DNA of 64,000 nt from Natronospira proteinivora (GCF_024170465.1 NZ_JALJYF010000001.1:558001-622000); one strand, 5' to 3'; numbered from the stretch's first letter, positions 31,507-40,509 are shown. The notes: generated by a model not told the origin, from the letters alone. A program made the numbers and translations.

Positions 31507-32001
31507 TTAGTGCTCGTCTTCTTCGAAAGCGGCCAGCCATTTGGCGATGAGCCTGTCGAATGCCTGTTGCTCTTCCTCGGTGAGTGCGGCGGTGAGGTGG
31601 TGTTGATTGGCGACGTGGGCGGTGATGGCCTCTTCGATCAGTGCCAGCCCCTTGTCGGTGAGCCCAATCAGAAATCCACGCTTGTCATCGGGATTGCGAC
31701 GCCGTTCGACGAGTCCGGCCGAAACGAGCCGGTCGATTCTGTTGGTCATGGTGCCCGAAGTGACCATCGTCCATTCGATCAGCGTCGACGGATTGAGCGC
31801 GAAGGGCGCCCCTGAGCGTCGTAGCGTTGCAAGGACATCGAACGACGCACGGCTAAGCCCGTATTCTACAAAGACCTTGTCCATTCCCTCCCGCAGATAC
31901 CGGAAAAGTCGGCTCATTCGCCCGAGCGTCCCCATCGGGCCGACATCAAGGTCCGGACGTTCGCTGCGCCACTGCGCGAGGATACGATCTACTCTATCCA
32001 T
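31507..32001 (-). CDS. MarR-family transcriptional regulator
   Basis: The 164-residue protein has the winged helix of MarR: LSRASFDVLATLRRSG, LNPSTLIEWTMVTSGTMTNRIDRLVSAGLVERR and the wing RRNPDDKRGFLIGLTDKG. MarR dimers bind palindromes and release DNA when they bind a small aromatic ligand. It is divergent from an EamA exporter with two palindromes between them, so it probably represses both genes. Confidence 0.9.
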   Translation of the reverse strand: MDRVDRILAQWRSERPDLDVGPMGTLGRMSRLFRYLREGMDKVFVEYGLSRASFDVLATLRRSGAPFALNPSTLIEWTMVTSGTMTNRIDRLVSAGLVERRRNPDDKRGFLIGLTDKGLALIEEAITAHVANQHHLTAALTEEEQQAFDRLIAKWLAAFEEDEH

Positions 32002-32024
32002 GCCTACCCATCCTGCCTGAATTG

Positions 32025-32068
32025 TATCTTGACATCAAGAGATATTGGTGTATCTTGACGTCAAGATA
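32025..32068. promoter_or_regulatory. Two MarR operators between the MarR and EamA genes
   Basis: TATCTTGACATCAAGA (from 32025, one half slightly degenerate) and the perfect 18-bp palindrome TATCTTGACGTCAAGATA (32051-32068) share the same half-site and have centres 26 bp apart. The second ends just before the ribosome site of the exporter gene and the first lies close to the MarR start, so one set of sites can control both directions. Confidence 0.75.
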
Positions 32069-32080
32069 CAGGAGGTTTGT

Positions 32081-32965
32081 ATGACTCGCTCTCTTGATTT
32101 GTTGACCACGGCAATGGTCCCGGTCGTCTGGGGTACGACCTACATCGTCACCACCGAGATGCTGCCTGACGGGTTTCCGATCACCGTTGCCATGCTGCGC
32201 GCGCTGCCTGCGGGGTTGCTGTTGCTTTTGATTGCGCGGCAGTTGCCGCCGCTCCGCTGGGTGCCAAAAGTGTTGGTGCTGGGTGCCCTCAATATTTCAA
32301 TTTTTCTGACATTGCTGTTCGTTGCGGCCTACCGTCTGCCGGGTGGGCTTGCCGCAACGCTTACGGCCATCCAACCGCTGATGGTGCTTGTGTTCTCCCG
32401 CATTCTCCTGGGTGCACTCATCCAGCCGGCCGGAGTGGCTGCCGCACTGGCAGGAATTGTCGGTGTCGGGCTTCTGGTGCTCGGGCCAGAAGCATTCCCA
32501 GATCCCATTGGTATTGCCGCAGCACTTGGTGCAGCCCTCTCCATGGCAGCCGGCAATGTGCTTGCCAGCAGATGGCAACCGTCGGTTTCTCCACTCACTT
32601 TCACAGGCTGGCAATTGACTGCCGGGGGGATGCTGTTATTACCGCTTGCGCTCCTTATCGAGCCTGACTTTCCGGTACCCGACCCAGCGAATCTTGCAGG
32701 CCTCATATGGCTCGGGCTGATTGGAGGCGCGCTGGCCTATGTCTTCTGGTTCCGCGGCATCGCGCGGCTGGGGCCGCCAACCGTGACGGCTTTCAGCTTT
32801 CTCAGCCCGTTAAGTGCCGTCGTCCTTGGCTGGGCAGTGCTGGGTCAGGCGCTAACGCCCCTTCAGGGGCTCGGTGCCTTCATCATTCTCACCAGTGTGT
32901 GGTTCGGCCAGCGGGCCGGACGGCGCGCGACCGCTACTGCAAACGCAAAAGGAGCAACAGCATGA
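32081..32965 (+). CDS. EamA/DMT-family exporter
   Basis: The 294-residue protein has ten predicted membrane helices in two EamA repeats; the first begins TTAMVPVVWGTTYIVTTEML and the second GAALSMAAGNVLASRW, with ARLGPPTVTAFSFLSPLSAVVLGW at the end of the second. Members export amino acids or metabolites. ATG 32081 follows AGGAGG by 6 bp. It is probably repressed by the divergent MarR and overlaps the next gene by ATGA. Confidence 0.85.
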   Translation: MTRSLDLLTTAMVPVVWGTTYIVTTEMLPDGFPITVAMLRALPAGLLLLLIARQLPPLRWVPKVLVLGALNISIFLTLLFVAAYRLPGGLAATLTAIQPLMVLVFSRILLGALIQPAGVAAALAGIVGVGLLVLGPEAFPDPIGIAAALGAALSMAAGNVLASRWQPSVSPLTFTGWQLTAGGMLLLPLALLIEPDFPVPDPANLAGLIWLGLIGGALAYVFWFRGIARLGPPTVTAFSFLSPLSAVVLGWAVLGQALTPLQGLGAFIILTSVWFGQRAGRRATATANAKGATA

Positions 32966-33609
32966 AACTCATCGTATTTGGCGCGACCGGTGATGTCGGG
33001 CGCATGATCACGAGCGAGGCCCTGTCTCGCGGTCACTGCGTGACGGCCGTGGCCCGCAAGACGAAGCCCCTCGCAGATATTCCAGGGTTATTTGAGAGGG
33101 CGGATGCCGATCTCCTTGCTAATCCCGGACGGGCTACTGAACTGATCACCGGGCACGACGCGGCAATCTCGGCGCTGCGGCCACCCCAGGGGCGGGAGCC
33201 GCAACTCGTTGATCTTACGAGGGCGGTACTTGGTGGCGCCACCGCCAACGACGTGCCAGTATTCGTGACCGGCGGGGCCGCGACGCTCAAGCTCCCCGAT
33301 GGCAGCGGCCATACCGTGCTTTCGGCACCGGCATTCCTACCCGACTCCGTCCGGCCCATTGCAGAGGCGTGCGCGGCGCAGCAAGCACTATTGGACCCCA
33401 CTGAAGGGGTTGCTTGGTTCCATCTCTTGCCACCCCCGATATTGATCGACGGGCCGCGAACCGGTACTTATGGTTGGGGAAGGAATACCCTCGTGACTGA
33501 TGCCGAAGGCACCTCGCAGATATCTTATGCGGATTTCGCCGCCGCGATGATCGACCTCGTCGAGAGTCCTCCCCCGGCTCCCATGCGGGGCACTGTGGCA
33601 TGGCAGTAA
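32962..33609 (+). CDS. NAD(P)-binding Rossmann protein (atypical SDR, NmrA-like)
   Basis: The 215-residue protein starts MKLIVFGATGDVGRMITSEALSRGH, a GxxGxxG-type nucleotide site, has DADLLANPGRATELITGHDAAISAL and ends ISYADFAAAMIDLVES, as in the BlvRB/YwnB-type atypical SDRs. No Tyr-x3-Lys pair is seen. The ATG lies inside the stop of the EamA gene, so both are under MarR control. Confidence 0.8.
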   Translation: MKLIVFGATGDVGRMITSEALSRGHCVTAVARKTKPLADIPGLFERADADLLANPGRATELITGHDAAISALRPPQGREPQLVDLTRAVLGGATANDVPVFVTGGAATLKLPDGSGHTVLSAPAFLPDSVRPIAEACAAQQALLDPTEGVAWFHLLPPPILIDGPRTGTYGWGRNTLVTDAEGTSQISYADFAAAMIDLVESPPPAPMRGTVAWQ

Positions 33610-33692
33610 CTTGAGCGGACCGGCAGTGTTTCCGCAAGGCTATCTAAGGAGTGTTGACCAGTTACCGTAGACATGTTGCTTTGAAGGTAGAG

Positions 33693-34265
33693 ATGGATAT
33701 GCCAGTTGATATATACCGACACACGCTTTCGATTGGTGGAACTGGAATGTTGCGTTTTGCTTCGTTGAAACTGGCCTCGTGCTCTGCACGGTTTACCTCC
33801 GTGGCACGTACCAGAAGCTCCCTCTCTCGTCTTGATGATGCGCTCGGAAATTGCTCCACACGCCATCACCAACTACAGCTGAATTGGTCACATTCAGATG
33901 ATTTTTTGGCCCAGATCGAGAAACATGCATCCAATACAGAGCTGCCTGACCTAGTCGTTGCCTGGATTCATGATGATCAGCTCACTCTGAGATTGGCACA
34001 AAATCTCGCCGAGATGGGTATGGTATCTTACTTCTTCCATATTATTGGAAGTGCTACAGTTAACCCAGAAAAAATTGCAGGTACATTGCTGGATGCATTC
34101 GATCCCCCACCAAACCTGGCTTACCATCAAGTTATTCTTGGCGCTCAGGATACAGGATATAGATCACGCTGGCTGACTGATCAAGAAATATCGGAGGGGG
34201 TGCTTGAAGCGATCCGCCGTATGGATGCGCAGTTTGTTGTCGGAACACTGGATCGATACAAGTGA
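33693..34265 (+). CDS. SDR-like Rossmann protein
   Basis: About 190 residues; the N-terminal part LSIGGTGMLRFASLKLAS plus VARTRSSLSRLDDAL fits an SDR-like nucleotide site (GGTGMLR), followed by PDLVVAWIHDDQL and VSYFFHIIGSA. The active-site motif is not obvious. Related short proteins are annotated as short-chain dehydrogenases of unknown function. ATG 33693 (MDMPVDIY) is preferred; GTAGAG precedes it. A longer frame from 33651 is possible. Confidence 0.55.
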   Translation: MDMPVDIYRHTLSIGGTGMLRFASLKLASCSARFTSVARTRSSLSRLDDALGNCSTRHHQLQLNWSHSDDFLAQIEKHASNTELPDLVVAWIHDDQLTLRLAQNLAEMGMVSYFFHIIGSATVNPEKIAGTLLDAFDPPPNLAYHQVILGAQDTGYRSRWLTDQEISEGVLEAIRRMDAQFVVGTLDRYK

Positions 34266-34369
34266 TGCCGATATCGGGTCCGAGTTTTTCGTGTTTACGG
34301 TAAGGAAATGTGAATGCTTCCTCGTATTGAGCGGATCACTCAGTTTTCGTTAAGGTTCGAGATCATCGC

Positions 34370-35476
34370 ATGCCTAACAAGCTAACCCTGAACCACCTAT
34401 GCCGCTACGCCATTACGCGCACCCTGTTCAAGCCGACGAGCTTGTCGCGCGCCGTCAAGAAGCTGGGTTTTGTCCAGTTCGACCCGATACGTGCACCCGC
34501 AAGGGCGCAGGACCTGACGCTTCGCCATCGTGTTGATGATTACCGGGCGGGCGATCTGGAGGCGCGCTATTCGCGCCTGGCCCTCGAGGAAGATTTCTTC
34601 GTCAACTACGGTGTTCTGCCGCGTGTCACACAGCGCCTGATGCATCCACGTACAGCCCGCAAAGCATGGCCGCGCTCACGTTGGAAACAGGCGGAAGCCG
34701 TTTTGGCGTTCGTGCAGAGCCGTGGCGTGGTTCACCCGCGGGAGGTGGATGCTGCCTTTGAGCATGGCGCCACCCGGAACTGGTTTGGCGGAAAAAGCCG
34801 GGCCAGCACCCAGCTCCTGGACGGTATGCACTACCGTGGCCTGCTGCGGGTGGCGCGGCGCGAGGGTGGGGTGCGCCTGTATGCACAGCAGCTTGCCCAT
34901 GAAGGTGACGGCCCGACGGACCCAGACGCGACCTTGGATGCATTGATCGACGTGGCTGTGGCCAAGTACGCGCCACTACCTGCGGCCACGCTCAGCCGTC
35001 TTGTCACGTGGGTGTGTTCTTCGGCGGTTCCCCAGTGGCACGAGCATCGCCGTGTCGCCCTGGCGCGTACCAAGGCACGGCTGCCCCAGGCCACGGTGGA
35101 CGGTTGCCGCTGGTACTGGCCGGCCGGTGAGAACCCCACCAGTCGGCGTTTTGCCCACGGTAATGTGCTGGAGGACCGTGTCCGTCTGCTGGCACCCTTC
35201 GATCCACTCGTCTGGGACCGGGAACGCTTTGAGCGCTTCTGGAACTGGTCCTACCGATTCGAGGCCTACACGCCCGCCGCGCAGCGTGTGCGGGGCTATT
35301 ACGCCTTGCCCATGTTGTGGCGCGGGTCGGTCATCGGCTGGGCCAATGCCGCGGTCCATGACGGGCAGTTACAGTTGCAGCCGGGCTATGTGAGTGGGCG
35401 TGCGCCGCGTGATGCCGCCTTCAGGTCCGCGTTGCAGGAAGAACAGGCAGCGTTGGAACGGTTTTTGAAGCTGTAA
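34370..35476 (+). CDS. YcaQ/AlkX-type DNA glycosylase (HTH_42 family)
   Basis: The 368-residue protein has three predicted winged-helix units. LGFVQFDPIRAPARAQDL near residue 33 contains the catalytic QFD, which marks the YcaQ (AlkX) branch; AlkZ proteins carry QxQ. VNYGVLPRVTQRLMHP, HPREVDAAFEHG and LLAPFDPLVWDRERFERFWNWSYRFEAYTP are other family blocks. The group removes bulky and crosslinked alkylated bases. ATG 34370 is preceded by a weak site. It stands alone with about 100 bp before it and 190 bp after it. Confidence 0.85.
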   Translation: MPNKLTLNHLCRYAITRTLFKPTSLSRAVKKLGFVQFDPIRAPARAQDLTLRHRVDDYRAGDLEARYSRLALEEDFFVNYGVLPRVTQRLMHPRTARKAWPRSRWKQAEAVLAFVQSRGVVHPREVDAAFEHGATRNWFGGKSRASTQLLDGMHYRGLLRVARREGGVRLYAQQLAHEGDGPTDPDATLDALIDVAVAKYAPLPAATLSRLVTWVCSSAVPQWHEHRRVALARTKARLPQATVDGCRWYWPAGENPTSRRFAHGNVLEDRVRLLAPFDPLVWDRERFERFWNWSYRFEAYTPAAQRVRGYYALPMLWRGSVIGWANAAVHDGQLQLQPGYVSGRAPRDAAFRSALQEEQAALERFLKL

Positions 35477-35665
35477 GTGGCACGGTTGGTAAGGTAGCTA
35501 TGGCGCCTTATGGGAGTGCATGGTTATGACTGAAAAATGCTGGAATTTTCCCTCTTGGCCCGCTATTTTTTAGGAACCATGGACTAAGGTTACCCCAGCG
35601 GTCCTCTGGTGCCCGCAAAACGATAGTAGGGCCAGCAGTGTCTAAATTGTTTAGGAGAATCCACG

Positions 35666-35837
35666 ATGAATAGTGTTTTGAAACCCTAACATCCTGGTAG
35701 ACGATATCGAGTCTGCTGTGAATGCAGCAGAGGAGGCCGGTGGTGAGTTCGCGATGCATTCTACCGAGATCCCGGGGCATGGCAAGTTTGCCATCTATTT
35801 CCAGGGAGGAATTCAATACGGCCTCTGGGAGCTGTAA
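35666..35837 (+). pseudogene. VOC-family gene with internal deletion
   Basis: An AGGAGA ribosome site and ATG 35666 start MNSVLKP, then a stop. Out of frame, from 35688 on, NILVDDIESAVNAAEEAGGEFAM, HSTEIPGHGKFAIYFQGG and QYGLWEL follow to TAA 35835-35837, the C-terminal half of a glyoxalase-like protein. The first half has been deleted. Confidence 0.6.
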
Positions 35838-35914
35838 AAGAGGCAGGCCTGATTTTAGTGAAGCCCAAGCTAGCGGTGAACTGCCGGGCCTTATCAGAGC
35901 AAGGAACCCATGAT

Positions 35915-36316
35915 ATGCCAAAGACGCCAAAGCCCAATGCGAACCGCAGGCCGCCAGTGCCGGCCGATGGCCATGGAGATGTGGAAGATTGGATGCGCCG
36001 CCGTGTCATGCCGGACCTGAACCCGTTGGTCAAACGGCTGGACGAACTGATCCGTGAAACTCTGCCCGGATTGCAATACGCCATTAAGTGGGGAAAGGTC
36101 TATTACGGCTTACCGAACCTCGGGTGGATTATCGAGTTAGCCGCCTATGATGTTTCCGTCAATGTGGTCTTTCTGAGCGGCACTGATTTTGAAAACCCAC
36201 CACCACTTGGAGAGGGTCGCTCTCGCTACGTCAAGCTGAAGAGCCCGGGGGAGGCTGAGGCCCTGGAAATTCGCCAGTGGATTGAGCAAGCAGGACGTAT
36301 GCCTGGCTGGAAATGA
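35915..36316 (+). CDS. DUF1801-family protein
   Basis: The 133-residue protein ends in the DUF1801 core: PLVKRLDELIRETLPGLQYAIKWGKVYYGLPNLGWIIELAAYDVSVNVVFLSG and a tail SRYVKLKSPGEAEALEIRQWIEQA. The fold is known from YdhG-like proteins; function unknown. A second, distant DUF1801 protein is encoded at 40510. The following 326 bp (36317-36642) hold a MerR-type promoter and a possible gene remnant, but no intact gene. Confidence 0.75.
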   Translation: MPKTPKPNANRRPPVPADGHGDVEDWMRRRVMPDLNPLVKRLDELIRETLPGLQYAIKWGKVYYGLPNLGWIIELAAYDVSVNVVFLSGTDFENPPPLGEGRSRYVKLKSPGEAEALEIRQWIEQAGRMPGWK

Positions 36317-36495
36317 GCATTGAGGGAATGCAATCCACTCCGGAAATACGTCCGTGATTTCTCAGAGCGGAATGCCGGTCCGCTGCACCACTTTCATTGT
36401 GGTGGATATTGATCAAGCCCCGCGATTGGAAACCATTGCCGATGGTGAGGTCTACCTGCCCTGAATCAGAATTTTGCCCACTCCTGTGATCTCTC

Positions 36496-36526
36496 TTGAC
36501 CTCAAGTGAACTTCACGTTCTAGACT
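36496..36526 (+). promoter_or_regulatory. MerR-type promoter with 19-bp spacer
   Basis: TTGACC (36496-36501) and TAGACT (36521-36526) are 19 bp apart, longer than the 17 bp that sigma-70 prefers. The spacer carries an imperfect inverted repeat (CCTCAAGTGAACTTCACGT) like SoxR/MerR operators. Such promoters are silent until a MerR-family activator twists the DNA. No MerR gene is seen nearby. The first intact gene downstream is the N-acetyltransferase at 36643. Confidence 0.6.
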
Positions 36527-36561
36527 CGCTGTCATCATATTTCAAGCCATGGTAGAGCAGC

Positions 36562-36630
36562 ATGCTTGTCGCAGCAGGTCCTACCACCAGGTTTCTGGAG
36601 CCCCTTGTTCGTGAAGTATCCATACACTAG
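36562..36630 (+). pseudogene. Possible start of a deleted Rossmann-type gene
   Basis: A 22-codon frame (MLVAAGPTTRFLEPLVREV...) resembles the first strand and helix of an NmrA-type reductase but ends at once. It lies directly downstream of the MerR-type promoter and may be what is left of the gene that promoter originally served. Confidence 0.25.
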
Positions 36631-36642
36631 AGAGTAGATAGC

Positions 36643-37542
36643 ATGAGTACTCAGACAAAGACTGATTCTTCAACCCAGGAGGCGCAATGGGGGTCTCCAT
36701 TGTTGGACCTCAAGGCCTACCTGGCGCGGATCGATTATCACGGCTCGATCAAGCCGGACGTCGAAACCTTGCGTGCCTTGCAGCGGGCGCATCTTGACGC
36801 AATTCCATTCGAGAACCTGGATATCATAAGCGGAGGTGATATTCGGCTTGATCTAGCCAGCCTGCAGGAGAAGCTGGTCTATCGCCGGCGAGGTGGTTAC
36901 TGCCATGAGCAGAATATTTTGTTCGCCACGGTATTGGACAAGTTTGGGTTTCACGTCACCGGCCGCAGTGCGCGCATGCTGATGGGAAATGATGAAAGCA
37001 AGTTGGAGGCCCTCGGCCACACATGTCTCAATGTCAGGATCGATGGCGTGGACTGGCATGTGGATGTGGGAGTAGGGAACACCGGGCCTCGGGTTCCCAT
37101 CCCTCTTGAGGAAGGGGTTGAATCCCGGCAAGACGGCTGGGCCTATCGCATGGATCGGACCCGGGAGGGCCGCTGGCTATTGCGCTATCACCGTCACGAC
37201 GGCTGGTTCAACCTTTACCAGTTCAGTGAGGAGCCCTATTACCGGGTCGATTACCAGGAACACAATTATATTGCCTCTAAGCATCCGGAATCGCCCTTCG
37301 TCCGACGGATTGTGGCCCAACGCAACGGCAGTGATATCCGTTACGCACTGACCGACTGCGAGTTAAAGATCTTTCGGCCCGGGCAGCCGCCGGAGTATCG
37401 CCAGATCCCTCCTGCCGATATTCCCGAACTGCTCCAGAAGATTTTTAGCCTGGATCTAACGCAGGAAAACATGCGCACGATTGTGCGCCGGGCCCAGACT
37501 GCCTTTGATTCCACCTCGGAAGGGGAATCTCTCGGGACTTGA
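36643..37542 (+). CDS. nat: Arylamine N-acetyltransferase
   Basis: Transfers acetyl from acetyl-CoA to arylamines and hydrazines. The 299-residue protein has the catalytic triad in context: C87 in RRGGYCHEQN, H126 in GHTCLNV and D141 in WHVDVGVG. IPFENLDI at 54-61 is the usual N-terminal motif. The N-terminus is slightly long (about 15 polar residues). It may be driven by the MerR-type promoter 117 bp upstream. Confidence 0.9.
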   Translation: MSTQTKTDSSTQEAQWGSPLLDLKAYLARIDYHGSIKPDVETLRALQRAHLDAIPFENLDIISGGDIRLDLASLQEKLVYRRRGGYCHEQNILFATVLDKFGFHVTGRSARMLMGNDESKLEALGHTCLNVRIDGVDWHVDVGVGNTGPRVPIPLEEGVESRQDGWAYRMDRTREGRWLLRYHRHDGWFNLYQFSEEPYYRVDYQEHNYIASKHPESPFVRRIVAQRNGSDIRYALTDCELKIFRPGQPPEYRQIPPADIPELLQKIFSLDLTQENMRTIVRRAQTAFDSTSEGESLGT

Positions 37543-37659
37543 TTGTGGCATGTCAGACGTAGCCAAAATCGGCGGCCTGACACGGTGATGGCGTAAGCGG
37601 CCCCATTATGTGGACAAGCGAAGATTAAATCCGGTCCTGATCTGTCGGAGGAGCCTCCA

Positions 37660-38145
37660 TTGATAAGAGAAATTACGAAAAGAGATTTCGACGCGTTTTG
37701 GCCGTCATTCAAATCTATTATCCAGTCTATGGAAACATATGCTTTTGACCCCAATATGGATTTAGAGAAGGCCTATTATGTATGGTGTGAAGAACCTTTG
37801 AATACCTTCGTGTTTGAGGTCGATGAGAAGATTTTTGGCTCATACTACATAAAGCCGAATGGGAATGGGCCGGGTAGCCATGTGTGTAATTGCGGGTACA
37901 TGGTTCCTGAATTCGCTCGGGGCAGAGGCATTGCAAGGGAATTGTGTATTCATTCTCAGGAAGTGGCGGTCCAGCTAGGGTTCAAGTCTATGCAGTTCAA
38001 CTCAGTAGCTTCAAGTAATGTGGTGGCGTTGAGGCTATGGAGGAAGTTAGGCTTTGAAGTTATTGGAACAGCGCCAAATGCATTCCGTCACCCGAGACTA
38101 GGCTATATCGATAGCCATATTATGTATAAGCAGTTGGTGAAGTAG
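37660..38145 (+). CDS. GNAT-family N-acetyltransferase
   Basis: The 161-residue protein has the acetyl-CoA loop in CNCGYMVPEFARGRGIARELCIHSQEVA (R/Q-x-x-G-x-G/A) and a C-terminal SNVVALRLWRKLGFEVIGTAP, typical of GNATs acting on small molecules. The N-terminus (REITKRDFDAFWPSF) is also canonical. The start is TTG 37660 behind GGAGGA. The substrate is unknown. More AT-rich than its neighbours. Confidence 0.85.
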   Translation: MIREITKRDFDAFWPSFKSIIQSMETYAFDPNMDLEKAYYVWCEEPLNTFVFEVDEKIFGSYYIKPNGNGPGSHVCNCGYMVPEFARGRGIARELCIHSQEVAVQLGFKSMQFNSVASSNVVALRLWRKLGFEVIGTAPNAFRHPRLGYIDSHIMYKQLVK

Positions 38146-38279
38146 TAATGCCTTACGGATTTGGGGAAGAGTGTCGCTGGCTGAGGTCCAGTGGCTTGAC
38201 AGGGGGTACGGTAATCGCAAATGTTGAATGGGGGCAAACGTGAACCCGCGTCGATAAATGGCTGGTGCCGGGGGGCGCT

Positions 38280-38528
38280 ATGAACCGCTATTTGCGGTGG
38301 CAGCAGTTGAGGCGGATGGGCAGGGCGCGCTATATATTGCGCTATGGCATCCTTGGCTGGGCCTTGCCGGTGGCGGTGCTCGGCTTGCTGTTGCTTGGGC
38401 TGAGTGCCCGGGCGCTACCCTCGCTGGGTTTCATGCTGGTGATGCTGCTGGTGGTGACGCCGATTTTTGGTGCATTGGTCGGCCTGTGGGCGTGGGAGGA
38501 GAATGAGCGACGCTTTGGGGGTGAGTGA
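38280..38528 (+). CDS. Small membrane protein
   Basis: The 82-residue protein begins with a basic stretch (MNRYLRWQQLRRMGRARYILRYG) and two hydrophobic helices (WALPVAVLGLLLLGLSA and LGFMLVMLLVVTPIFGALVGLWAW), ending EENERRFGG. GGGGGGCGCT precedes the ATG at 38280. The other frames here are less credible. It may be an inner-membrane accessory protein; function unknown. Confidence 0.6.
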   Translation: MNRYLRWQQLRRMGRARYILRYGILGWALPVAVLGLLLLGLSARALPSLGFMLVMLLVVTPIFGALVGLWAWEENERRFGGE

Positions 38529-38606
38529 ATACCTCTCAGTGTAGAGTAGCCGCAAGCACTGTCGCGGAAGGAACCCGAAGATTCCAATAAGAAACGAGGT
38601 TCAATC

Positions 38607-39503
38607 ATGAATGCGAGCGCCGTGCTGGTGGCCATGGCAGCCCTTTTTTGGGGGCTGTCCGGGGGGATTGGCGGGATTCTGATGGCCGATGGTTGGGATG
38701 CCTTTGTGGTGTCGTTTTACCGGGGCTCTATCGGCCTGCTCTGCGTTCTAGTCTGGCTGGCTTTTCGGCCCGAGGGCAGTGGGTTAGGGAACACTCGCCT
38801 GTGGTTCTGGTCGGTGGTGGCTGGCTTGGGCGTGGCGGGGAACTTCTCCTTTTATTTTCTCAGCATCTCCCATGGCAGCGTGGCGGTGGCGGCGACGCTG
38901 ATGTATTGCGCGCCGGTCTTCGTGTATCTGGTGTCTTTTGCATTCAAGCTTGAGCAACCCACCGCGGCGAAGTGGGCGGCCATTGTCATGGTGATGGTGG
39001 GAATTGTACTGCTCACCCAGATTTACGATGTGGGTGCCAGTGGTGTGACGGGCATTGGCCTGGGGGCCGGGCTGCTGGCCGGGCTCTCCTATGCGGTATT
39101 CATTTTCGGCTTCAAGTATGCGGCCCCCCACGGCAGCCCCCAGGCGATTCTCGCCATCGCCTTTGCGGTGCTGGCCATGATTCTGATCTGGCCGGGCGAT
39201 ACCGATCAGACCATTGCTGTTCTGAGTACTTCGGACTGGCCCCTGTTTGCCGCTCTGGGTATCTTTGGTGCCGGGTTATCCTTCTTCTTTTACATCAAGG
39301 GGCTGAACTTCACCGCACCGGCGGTGGCCTCCATCGTGGCCATGGTGGAGCCGGTCACCGCTTCGCTATTCGGGGTGGCGATTCTCGGCGAGAGCCTGGC
39401 TGCTACCCAGATCCTGGGCATGGGTCTGATTCTGCTTACCGTGACAGCCCTGAGTGTTCATTCCAGCACCAAGCGGTCGCCGCCCACCTTGCCAACCCAA
39501 TGA
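38607..39503 (+). CDS. EamA/DMT-family transporter
   Basis: The 298-residue protein has ten helices in two EamA repeats: VAMAALFWGLSGGIGGIL at TM1, FLSISHGSVAVAATLMYCAPVFVYL at TM3-4, and VASIVAMVEPVTASLFGVAILGE in the second repeat. The role is export of a metabolite; substrate unknown. ATG 38607 has a weak Shine-Dalgarno. It is convergent with a periplasmic binding protein gene, 30 bp away. Confidence 0.85.
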   Translation: MNASAVLVAMAALFWGLSGGIGGILMADGWDAFVVSFYRGSIGLLCVLVWLAFRPEGSGLGNTRLWFWSVVAGLGVAGNFSFYFLSISHGSVAVAATLMYCAPVFVYLVSFAFKLEQPTAAKWAAIVMVMVGIVLLTQIYDVGASGVTGIGLGAGLLAGLSYAVFIFGFKYAAPHGSPQAILAIAFAVLAMILIWPGDTDQTIAVLSTSDWPLFAALGIFGAGLSFFFYIKGLNFTAPAVASIVAMVEPVTASLFGVAILGESLAATQILGMGLILLTVTALSVHSSTKRSPPTLPTQ

Positions 39504-39533
39504 TGAGCGGCCGAGTCTGAGGTGTGGACTACT

Positions 39534-40391
39534 CTAGTGTGCCTCCAGCAGTTGCTCGGCGACGGTCTCTCCGAGGTGTTCGGTGAGGATGTCTTGCCAG
39601 GTTTCACTGCGGGTCCAACCGCCGTCGTGTTCGAAAAAGGCCTCCATAAGGGCTGCCCAGTTGCTGTCATGGGGCATGATGACGCCGAAGGCCTCGCCGG
39701 GATCGTCAAAGGCGGAGTGGTGACGCAGGGGTTCGCCGGCCTCCCGGGCACGGTGGTAGTTGTAGGCGTCGATATAGGCGAAGTAGTCACCTGACACCAC
39801 CCGTTCAATGATCTCGTCATTGGACTCGGCCCGGGCCAGGGGGATGTCCGGGGCATGATCCTGTCGCAGTGCCTGCAAGCGTTGTTCGTGGAGGGTGTCG
39901 CGAAAGGCCAGTGCCGAGAGTGTGTCGGCCTGTTCGGCGAGCGTCTCCGGGGTCTCAAGCTCGGGATGATCGGCATGGGTGATGAGTACGGCCACGTTGG
40001 TGACATAGGGCGGTGAAAAGGCTAGTTCTTCACGCCGCGCTTCGGTAATGGTGACATTGCCAATCCCGAAGACACCGCCTTCGGCCTGGCGTACACGGTC
40101 ATAGAATCGTGACCAGTCCGTATCCCTGACGAAATCCACCGCCAGCTCGATGCCATGCTCGCGTTCCACCCAGGCGGCAAATTCGCGCATCAGCTCAACC
40201 GTCGCCCCGGTGAGATCCTCGTCGCTGTCCCGGTAGGCCCAGCCGCCGGCCGGCACGTAGAGAATCTGAATCTCACCCTGGCCGGTTTCCCGGACATCTT
40301 CCCAGTTGTCACCACGGTCAGGCTCGGCTGAGAGGCTGGACGTAAACAGAATGGCTGCGGCCAGGGTGGCGATGGTGCGTGCTATTGGCAT
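39534..40391 (-). CDS. Periplasmic substrate-binding protein (amino-acid type)
   Basis: The 285-residue protein has a signal peptide (MPIARTIATLAAAILFTSSLSA), then GAGGWAYRDSDEDLTGATVELMREFAAWVE and GIGNVTITEARREELAFSPPYVTNVAVLI, the type-II binding-protein blocks seen in amino-acid ABC uptake and in MltF-like lysis proteins. No permease or ATPase gene is adjacent, so it may act as a sensor or a stand-alone binding protein. Confidence 0.8.
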   Translation of the reverse strand: MPIARTIATLAAAILFTSSLSAEPDRGDNWEDVRETGQGEIQILYVPAGGWAYRDSDEDLTGATVELMREFAAWVEREHGIELAVDFVRDTDWSRFYDRVRQAEGGVFGIGNVTITEARREELAFSPPYVTNVAVLITHADHPELETPETLAEQADTLSALAFRDTLHEQRLQALRQDHAPDIPLARAESNDEIIERVVSGDYFAYIDAYNYHRAREAGEPLRHHSAFDDPGEAFGVIMPHDSNWAALMEAFFEHDGGWTRSETWQDILTEHLGETVAEQLLEAH

Positions 40392-40509
40392 GAGTGCTTA
40401 CCTGTTGTCTTGGAATCTCCAACCATGGAGTCTAGCCGCTTGTGCATGTGGATTGCTAGCGACACCGGAGCTCGATATTCTCTGGGGCTCAGCAAAAAAG
40501 GAGGTTGCA

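Noticed and set aside
39458-40006. Second minus-strand frame over the substrate-binding protein gene
   Set aside because: It is the same strand in another frame, rich in Pro/Ser/Thr/Arg, a typical GC-rich shadow; the binding-protein frame has a signal peptide and family motifs.
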